Shown: piece by piece, positions 55,901 through 64,000 of the stretch
Numbering within the stretch: the stretch's first letter is position 1
Layout of the letters: the number at the start of each line of letters is the position of its first letter
Source of the DNA: Serinus canaria
Lineage: Eukaryota > Chordata > Aves > Passeriformes > Fringillidae
DNA length: 64,000 bases
Direction: 5' to 3'
NCBI RefSeq assembly: GCF_022539315.1
Contig: NC_066314.1
Span: forward strand, 50,033,180-50,097,179
Translations under genes and position numbers: made by a program
The notes under the pieces: model-generated
The model's input: the letters and a program-made list of their open reading frames with translations, nothing else
What the model was told of the DNA's origin: nothing
Database searches by the model: none

Positions 55901-57056
55901 TAAGCAAATATTGGAAACTGAGCATTCATCCAAGAAATTCTGAAATAATTGTCACTGGTCCTAGTTTCCCAAGTACCAGCATAAGGCAGATTCCTTTTCC
56001 TTACACAGTATGTTCCATGACAAGACCTTGCTGGGTATTGAGGTCTGCATCGTCCTGGGTTTGTGTGGTCACACAGAAAAGAAGGACATAATTCAAAATC
56101 TATATTGTCAAGACAAAGGTGTGATTAAAAGGAAGGTGAAGAGGAAAGGGTTAGAGATTAAAATAAAGCCCCCTTGTGGCTAGAAGTAAAGAGGGGACAA
56201 AAAGAGAAGTCACAGTTGGCAACTCTTTGTTAAGTAATGTGGCAGAAAATGAGATCAAAAGGCCTGGAGCAGTAAGATGGTAGGGGTTTTTTGGAGTTGT
56301 GCTGCTGGTTGCTGCTAGGAAGCTAGTCACATGGATGAGGAGAATCGACAGGCACTTGAATGAAGACAGGGCACTGGGATACAAAAAAGATGATACCTTG
56401 CAGCATCCTCTTTGTGCATCTCATACTTGAGGATGAAAAGCAGATAAATTGGCAAATACAAGCAACCTCCTGGGTGATGATGCTGAAGCTATTTTCCAGC
56501 ACCCAGCCTCGGACCTGATCGAAGGTACTGCAGTCAACACATTCCTTTTCTTCAGCCCTGGCAACTGCTGGCATTGCTCCCCTGCTCAAATCCAGGACTG
56601 CAGTGGGGTGATTTCTTCATACAATTCCTTATTTGCTGTTCCTTACAGGTGGCCCACTGAAGATCCAAAGCTTGATGAGAGATTCCTACACCCCTGACAT
56701 ATTTCAGAAGGCAGCCATAGATCCCAGACATTGGCATGGAAAGAGAATTAGTGAGCTAGGTATGACTTCTGCCAGGAAAAGTACATTGCTGAAATCCTGA
56801 GATGGGTGCTGCTTCTGCCAAGGACAAAGGATGAATTGGGCAGATGCGCAAGGGGAGTAGAAACTGGCATTTTAACAAGAAAGAAGCTCTACAGCTAGAA
56901 TAATCCTTGGGATATGATAGCACTAGGAGGGAAGCTGTAACTGAACTACAATTTCCCTTCTTTACAGGGAGATGGTATGAGAAGTATTTCCTAGAACTTA
57001 ACGTGCAGAAAGAAATGAAGAAGAAACATGGAAGCAATAAAAAAGACGATTCCTAG
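52978..57056 (+). CDS. CIMIP4: Small protein, probable ciliary microtubule inner protein 4 (TEX33/CIMIP4) ortholog
   Basis: Predicted exons: 52978-52986 (ATG GAC CAG|GTGAGA), 55280-55427, 56444-56524, 56649-56759, 56968-57056. Phases join to 145 residues ending at TAG 57054. The C-terminal part is the most convincing: an exon with SYTPDIFQKAAIDPRHWHG, then ELGRWYEKYFLELNVQKEM and a lysine-rich end, with textbook pyrimidine-rich acceptors. This HGK..ELGRW style resembles axonemal microtubule inner proteins. Identity rests mainly on synteny: in human, CIMIP4 lies next to TST in this same orientation. The product would sit in the lumen of ciliary or sperm doublet microtubules (inferred). Weak points are the tiny first exon, the purine-rich acceptor before 56444 and a length below the mammalian protein; additional exons may be missed. 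Confidence 0.5.
54381..54954 (-). mobile_element. LTR-like element, edges approximate
   Basis: The plus strand opens TGTTGGTTTCTCGGGG and closes CCACACA, so the minus strand runs TG to CA. On that strand AATAAA occurs at 54452-54447, with a TTAAAA box about 95 bases upstream. This is the layout of a retroviral LTR without internal genes. Matching target-site duplications were not found, so the right edge is uncertain. It lies in the predicted first intron of the CIMIP4-like gene. Confidence 0.45.
55719..55761. repeat. Direct repeat, two 18-base copies
   Basis: TTGTCCAAATGGACACCA occurs at 55719-55736 and 55744-55761 with a 25-base period. Each copy contains a near-palindrome GTCC-AAAT-GGAC. 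Confidence 0.9.
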
Positions 57057-57111
57057 AAGATAAAGGTTGAAGACTGGAGTGCATTCAATGAGTCTTTTTC
57101 TTCTACCATCT

Positions 57112-57117
57112 AATAAA
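57112..57117 (+). terminator. CIMIP4: Poly(A) signal AATAAA for the CIMIP4-like gene
   Basis: AATAAA lies 56 bases after the predicted stop, which supports the final exon being the true 3' end of a gene. Confidence 0.65.
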
Positions 57118-60100
57118 CCTGCCTGTGAAACCAGAACCCATTGCCTGCTAGCTCGCAACAGCAGATTTGTTCCCAGTGCTTCCTTCCCTCTCTATTGAAG
57201 TGTTTCTGGGGAGAGCAGTGTGAGATAAATCTGAATATGCAAACAAGAAAAAAATCACTTTGTTGTTTCCACCACTGGTATGGTGGGAAGGATTAGTGTG
57301 TGAGGTCCATACCCTTGCAGAAGAATGTGGTGTTGAGAGGAGCCCACACAGAAATTCACCTGCTCAACATGTAAGCTGGAGCAGGACCTGTGAGTGGTGT
57401 TAAGAGGGCAGTGGTGGAAGGGGTGTGTGTTTGTGAGCAAACCCATCTTTGCAAGAAGGTTTATGACACTTTGACAGCTACCCCAGCAGTCCAGAGAGTA
57501 CAGAGGATGCACTGGGATCCAACCAGGGTTGTCCCAGCAGCAGAAATGTGCTAAAGCAAATGGAAATTCACCTGAGAAGAGGCAGCATCAGGCTGTTTGT
57601 GAAAGCTCATGCTATTTACAGGCCAAGCCAGTGAAAATAAAACCAAAGAAACAACAGGTTATTCCACCTAAAGGGAACAGGAAAGCTGCAAGAAGCCTCA
57701 GGACTCACTCCTCCAATGCACAAATCACCCCACAACGTGCATGTTCCCTTACTGAAGCTCTCATAAGCCCCACTTGCCCCTGACAGACATTTACCTAGCT
57801 CAGAGGTAAGGGGCTCTCAGAGAGAAGCACATGCATCCAGGTCCATTCTGTTCAACCTGCAGTTCAGGAGTGTATCTGGGCTCTAAGTAAGGACCACCCA
57901 AGGGTTGAATGATGCAGGATATGCAGGGTCTTTAATGCTTCCTGATGTGTTTTTCTCACAAATGTAATGGTCTTTATTGCAGACTCTGCCTTCCAGCTCC
58001 AAAGTGTAGCAATTTGGTGCAGCAATCACAAAGTACATTTCTGGGAATAGCAATGCCCTGTTCTTCCCCATCTGGTCCTAAGCTCTCACCATTGTGGAAG
58101 ATTGATGCTTTGCTCAATAACATGAACTGTTTCAGGACAGAATTAGGATTATTACTTCACCATTGGCTGGTGATTAGATAACAGTATGCTGACTTTGTTA
58201 AAGTAGTGAAGAAGGTTAAAATTTAACTAATATGATAATCAAGTGATAATCATTTTCCACCACCAATAATTAACCGAATATTTCCAGGCAGATGTCCAAG
58301 TCTTTCCAATTAAGGAGACTGACCAAATTGCAGCTTGTAGAAACCTCCCTGTGGGTTTGCTTTGTACATCAGTACTGAGTGGCTGCTGTCTGAGCACACA
58401 CCACTCTGACCTCCCCTGAACAACACAGCTCTGTAGGAACAGCTGGTTCTCTGTGTTGCACCCAGCACTGATGGCCAATATAACTCCAGGTACATAATGA
58501 ACACTCTCTTCTGAGACCACAGCAGGTCCTAGTCCGGAAAACATGGAGCTGAACAGAAATCTACTGATGTTTTTTGGCATATTGGAAGCAGGCAGTTCAC
58601 GGCAGAGTCAGCTAATAGGGAACACATAATGTGGATGAATCCACGCATAGATGTAAAATTTGTTCCTACTAGACATTAAAAATGCCTACTAGCCATTAGA
58701 AATGGACACTAGGGCAAGCAGGCAGATTGCAGGATTATGGTTCAGCTGGAAGCAAATACCCTTTTACTATTCATGAAGGGCTCATTAAGAGAATAGCTCA
58801 GAAGAGAAATGGACTGAAAGGTACTGTTGGTGCACCACTGGGCACAAAATGGGGTATTTGCCTCTTGCAGTGGAATGAAGGCACTGTGTACACCTTTCAC
58901 AAATGAAAATATTTTATAAGCACTTAAATAGTATAAAATACTTGGTGTTGTATAATGCACTCAAATGGGTGACAGCCATTTGATGACAAATGAACATACC
59001 TGTGTCAATCCCCCTTCATCTTCTTTGCTTTGCCAAATGGTACAGGTCAGCCAGGAAAAACCACTTTCAGAAAGGTAACACATGAAAGCTGCAGAGATAA
59101 CTGAGATTATAGTTCTCAGTAAGGCAGCACAGCCACTGGGGACAATCAATACCTGAAGTCTTTGAGTGCTGCACAGACTAATTTAGCCACAAACTTGGCA
59201 AGGAGCATTTTCCTGTGTGGCACTTTGTGTTTTAGAGTATTTTGGATATCCAAACACATGTATGGAAAGCCAGCCTTAGAATTTCCAGGTACCATCTCAT
59301 ATGCAGTTAGACAAGAACAGAGTTAAAATAAATGCTCACGCTCACTGCAGCTGAAATCTCCCTTCTATCCATTCTTCAGCTCTCAACAGTTCATTCCTTC
59401 TTGCTTGTTGAGTGCTGGTGGTGGCACTTCCTTGCCCATGCTGTGAACTGAGTCAAATTGATAAGCCAGGAGAAAATCAATACAGAAGGAAAAACAAAAC
59501 AAAACAGAAGTTAACAGGTTAACCAATTAAAATTTCTAAGCTAAGGACCTTGTTGCAGACAAGGCAATGAGTGATGGGATATGCAGATGTGGGGAAAGAG
59601 GAGTAGAAGGAGAATGGAGGTGGAAATGGCCTTTCACTGCCTTTTTTACGCAGCAAGAAATTAGTTTGCCTCCACTGTATTGTCTCACAGCATGCAGTGC
59701 TTTGCAACGCACGTAGCCCATATTGAAGTGACTTTACAGGGTCTGATCCATGGGTGGCAGCTCTGAGCCAGTGTTTTTATCTGACAACTCAGAAATTGGA
59801 AAAAAATGAGTTCTTCTCTGGTTTAGCTAAACCATTCACTGAAATTGCTATTAAAGAACTGTTTAGGTCACCTCTAAACAGTCAGTGCACTTGGAATATA
59901 ATCAGACTACAAGGACTTGAAGTAGAAGAAACTGCTTTCACCCCAGCTTCTGCAGCATTCTCCTCTCAACTTTTTCTAGCTGTAATGGCTACTTCCCAGT
60001 TCAGGTTTATGCATGACTGCAGTTAAAGCACAGGTCATTTTTCAGGATATCATTTTCAATAAATATTTCCTATTATCCAAACAATATTTTATTTTTCTTT

Positions 60101-63100
60101 TCATTTAACCCTTTCACCTCTGCCTATCCCATGCTTTCCTGAATGATTCCAACATTTAGTATCTCCATTGTGAATAACTTTGTATGGTTCATATAGAGAG
60201 ATGGTAACAACTGTAAGAACAGAAGACAGACACTGCAAAATCTTCAGCCAGCTATTCGATTCAATCCTTTGTGCTGTAAACTTGCACAGAAGTAAAACTC
60301 AAATTTAGAGCTCCATCTATCCTGAAGTAAGCCCAGTATTCCTAAAAGAATGGAGACTTACTGCTGATCCTGCCTATAATGGGATCAAAGAGAAATCCAG
60401 CACTGCTTCAAGTGACAAGAGATCACAACAAAAAGGGAGCAGGTGAATTGACTTCAGTGGATTTCACTCTCAGGCACTGAGTTTAAAATACAATCATGTC
60501 TTACATTTGAAGGTTTTAAAAACTCTTATTCATCAAGAGAGAGTGGTGATTTGAGGGTTAGGAATTACCTGTGGTGCTCCACTTGATAGTGGTACAGCAA
60601 ATGAACCAAGGAGCAAGAAAGGTATAGAGCAAAACCAAAACTCAAATGGTGTGTTCCTCAGGGTTCACTTTGTGTTTTCCTTGTCACAGACTCCTCTGTG
60701 ACAGAGCCAGGGCTTCATGGATTGAGGCTGGAAGAGCAGTGACCCGGTATCAGGGGTGGGATCACTGTGCTTGGAAAAGGTACAAGAGGTTTAAGAACAA
60801 CAGCTCCTTTCAGATGGAGAATAGGCTCTCTCAGTTTTGGGCAAAACAGGGGTGAGGGCTACATTAAAAAAATAAATAAATAAAAAATTTTAAAATGCAA
60901 GAAAAATATGCAAGAAGGTTCTATTGCTGATTTCAGTGAACAGGCCTAGAATTTTTATGCTGAGTTGCCATTTTATCCCTCTTAATAACATTCCTTTTCT
61001 TTTAAACCCTTGGATTCATTGCTTCTGAGCAGGAAAACTGATTATCCAAGCTCATTATGTGCCCAATTGAAATCATTTTCTTTTCCTATAACCCAAGAGC
61101 CTTGAACTAAAATTGATTAACTATTTTTAGAAAGAAGCTCTAGCTAAATCTGACTTCTTCCCCTGCCAATCACACCTATCAAGGGAGTGCAAAACAAGCC
61201 TATCTGAGTGCAGGTGCCTAGGAATTATGGCCTGTCCCTTTTACCAAATACATTAATTTAACTAAGAAAGAGGTGGGGTTGTTTGAGATCTTCCACCTTC
61301 TTGGACTAGAAGGTGGAGGGGAGAGGTAGCATTTTTGGAAAGAAAATGGGATAATAGTGGTTTTTTATTGTGAATTTTTGGTTTGGTTATCTAACACTCC
61401 TGCAGCTCCAGCAGGCTTTTCTGAATCTCAAGGCTGGCTACTTTCCTTTTTCAACAGCTTTGTTTAGGGTCTGAAGACCCTTGTGGTGTCTTCTTTGCCC
61501 CTGCTGGATGAAAAGCAGCAAAGGACTTGGCTGCTACTGACAGCTCTCTAGCTGGCAGCTCTCTGAGGTGTCAACTGCATACAGAGAGGAGATTGCCTAA
61601 TGGGGTACACTGTCTTCCAGGAAGCCAGAAGGAACCTCTGGCCACATCTTTTGTACCTTCCTCAGAAGTTGCAAGCCTCAGACTTTTCTGTGACCCAAGA
61701 AGAGGTCAAGTGTCTACTGCAAACTACAAGTGTCCCAGTTCCGAGATATGAAAGCACAATTCAGCTTTTGAGAAAAATCTATGTTTGTCCTGTAAATGAA
61801 ACAGGGGCAGGGGCCATTCTCTGGCTCTCTGGTAAAATGGCACAGGCTGGCTGCATCTGCAGACTTGCTGGTCTCCTTGGTCTCCCACAGAGCCTCTGCA
61901 GTGTAAAACACAGATAAAGTTCTGTGTCTCTTTTATTCAGCTCAAAGTGCCCGACACACTGTGTTACAGCTGTACTCTGAGTGAAAAAGGATGTGCTTTC
62001 TCAGCCTGGGTGCAAAGCCTGCTGGAATGCTGCTGAAGGACACTGCCTACAGCCTCACCCAGTGCAGCTGTGTCCATGTTGCCCAGTGGGAATTGTTGCT
62101 ACCCTGTGCTGTCTCCCAAATGGTGCCAGGTTGTTATCTTGGAGAGCACTGGCTGGTGCAGCCAAAACCATGGCAGGGAGAGTGCTGACAACAAAATGGT
62201 GCAAGCAATTGCAAGGCAGTGTGTGATACTACATCCTGGCCCTGATTTATTTGGCACTAATAACTCAGGCAATGTGACTGCTAGCATCAGCATTTATGAA
62301 GCTCACGAGCCTTCAGGGATATTTTGCAGTCAGTTTTTCAAAATAAAGAGCCCTTGTCTCTTACAAGCACTGAGTGTGAAACTAGACAAAGGGAGATGAC
62401 AGCAATTTCCAAGAAGCTGCAAACAACCCCAACTTTTCTTCACATGACTTACAAAAGTACAAATTAAAAAGACCTGACCCTCACTCCTAAGAGCCAGATA
62501 ATTATCATGAGACCCAGGAGTCAATTTAATTTGTATCAGCTTCCCCGACTGCTCTGCAACCTAGGATATTTTCCCAAAGAGAGTGCTCTGGTCACCTTCC
62601 CCCTCTGTCTTTGAAGACATGATATAAATTTGAGGCATTGTGGACCATTTGGAGCTATTTCTGACCAGCCACACACTGGCTGGGACCAATGCAGCTGTTC
62701 TTTGTTTACATTCCACTTTCAAAGTCAGATTTTGCTTCAAGGAGCAGAAAGTATGTCATTTCTAAAGGATGAGGGGGTAAGGGACTATCTGTGTTTTCAT
62801 GAGAGGGAAGTTTTGTTCAGGCAAGCTGGGAGGAATTCAGCCAACAAGATTTCCACTGCCTTCTATTGAAACCTATTTCCAAAGGAAATGCAGAATAAGA
62901 AAGGAAGCAGTTTTCTGTCCTCAGACTTCCATCCAGGGAGGTCAAGGACTGCAGCTGCAGTAATTCCTTACAATTTCCACAGGCGTTTAGAAGGTGACAC
63001 GGGAGATAAATGGGTGAAAATGCTTTGTCCTCCCCATTGCAATGGGTGATACCCATGTGCAGCCTGCTCTTAGCCTATGGCTAGTAAGGAATTTAAGGAT

Positions 63101-64000
63101 TAGATATTCAATAATAGAATCTGAGAATGTTTTAAATACTCAAGACTAGAAACAAAACTTAGTGGTTCACCTTTATCATTCTGAAACAAGTAGATATTTA
63201 CCTCTGCCTCCACTATCAAGTCAAATTAGAAGTTGTGGTTTTCTTGATCATATCCATGGATGTGACACACCCAGGATATTGTGGAGTTCTGGAAGTCAGG
63301 GAGGTTTAGACCTTTGTGGGACCTTCAGGTCCATTTCTTTGTTCAGGACCGTTTATTTGTTCCTAGTTAATCAGAAGGAAAAAAAGCATGACTATCTCAG
63401 TAGGAGGCTGCTGCTCTGCCCTATGTGTGGTTGCTGAATCCTTCCCCACAGATACATTATTCTGTTTCTAAATCAATATTACATTATGCTGGCATACTCC
63501 TGTAATTCTTTAAGTGTCATGAATAAATTCTCTAGTATCAAACACTTCTGCTTTACTCTCTCTTTCTTTCCTCAAAGGAAGAGGCACTAAAAATAACTAT
63601 TTTGGGTTAGTGGGTGTCTGGGCCCCAAGCACAACTTTTTCATGCCTTCCCTCAAAAGGGGTTTGGCTGCCTATGCTCAAGGCTGCCTAAACTGGAATCA
63701 TCCTGGCTAAGGGTCTGCCCACCTTCACTCAGAAGGTGCTTGTAAATTCAGGCCCTTGCCTGTGCTATGGCACTGCCATATTTGTGCCTGGTGATGCTCA
63801 TTGCTATTGTGATCCATGGGATTGACTTCCTAGCTTGACCTTAGGTCTGGCTACTGGATAGGGACTTCCTATGGGATCTGGATTGATTCTGGTCACTCTC
63901 ACTGCTCTGCATTTCCTCTTACTGTGGGATCACACCAGTGTCATCACTCAGGTCAATGCCTTGCTGTCACCTTCAGCTCTCAGCTCACCTTCCCTCAGCA
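57118..64000. other. Intergenic DNA with no recognised gene
   Basis: Synteny predicts CSF2RB on the minus strand further right, but I recognised none of its exons here. Short open frames (for example 58239-58580 on minus, 59754-60026 and 61600-61917 on plus) have no family signature. Minor structure: a diverged 20-base tandem near 58663-58708 (CCTACTAG-CATTA-AATG units) and an A/T-rich tract at 60866-60896. Confidence 0.6.

Noticed and set aside
58239..58580. 113-residue minus-strand open frame tested as a CSF2RB exon
   Set aside because: CSF2RB is expected near here by synteny, but no cytokine-receptor motif or splice borders were found.

Overview
The window is vertebrate nuclear DNA with intron-split genes, almost certainly from a bird. 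Three CR1 LINE fragments carry typical avian CR1 3' ends and reverse-transcriptase remnants, and the encoded proteins are close to but distinct from the mammalian ones. Two LTR-like pieces hint at a songbird, but the sequence alone cannot settle the order.

Gene order, left to right: the 3' end of IL2RB (+), complete TMPRSS6 (+), KCTD17 (-), MPST (-), TST (+), and a small gene (+) that I assign to CIMIP4/TEX33 mainly by position. Order and relative orientation match human 22q12.3 (read in reverse), so this is an old conserved block. All exon boundaries quoted were found by reading AG/GT borders and checking that phases join; they are predictions, not transcript data.

Region by region: 1-3119 holds the last two IL2RB coding exons. 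3120-10664 is intergenic, with a 1.8-kb broken CR1, an orphan CpG-rich patch near 7.0-7.4 kb and a 49-base T run. 10665-25910 holds 17 coding exons of TMPRSS6. TMPRSS6 and KCTD17 converge around 26.8-27.3 kb. KCTD17 spans 34445-29385, and its 5' region carries four same-orientation ZNF143-like motifs. 34.5-41.2 kb is otherwise intergenic. MPST and TST, two rhodanese-family sulfurtransferases, stand head to head across one CpG island at about 43.0-43.9 kb. TST has a 7.6-kb intron containing a solo-LTR-like element and a perfect hairpin. CIMIP4-like exons lie at 53.0-57.1 kb, and 57.1-64.0 kb shows no recognisable gene.

Functionally the genes are not one pathway. They cover lymphokine signalling (IL2RB), iron-hormone control by a membrane serine protease (TMPRSS6), a CUL3 adaptor linked to cilia (KCTD17), sulfur/cyanide/H2S metabolism (MPST and TST) and probably a ciliary axoneme protein (CIMIP4). 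The most interesting observation is that the MPST/TST CpG island contains an upstream ATG in a TISU/YY1-like context. From it an Arg/Ala-rich exon would splice in frame onto MPST, giving a possible organelle-targeted long form. No new kind of system was found.
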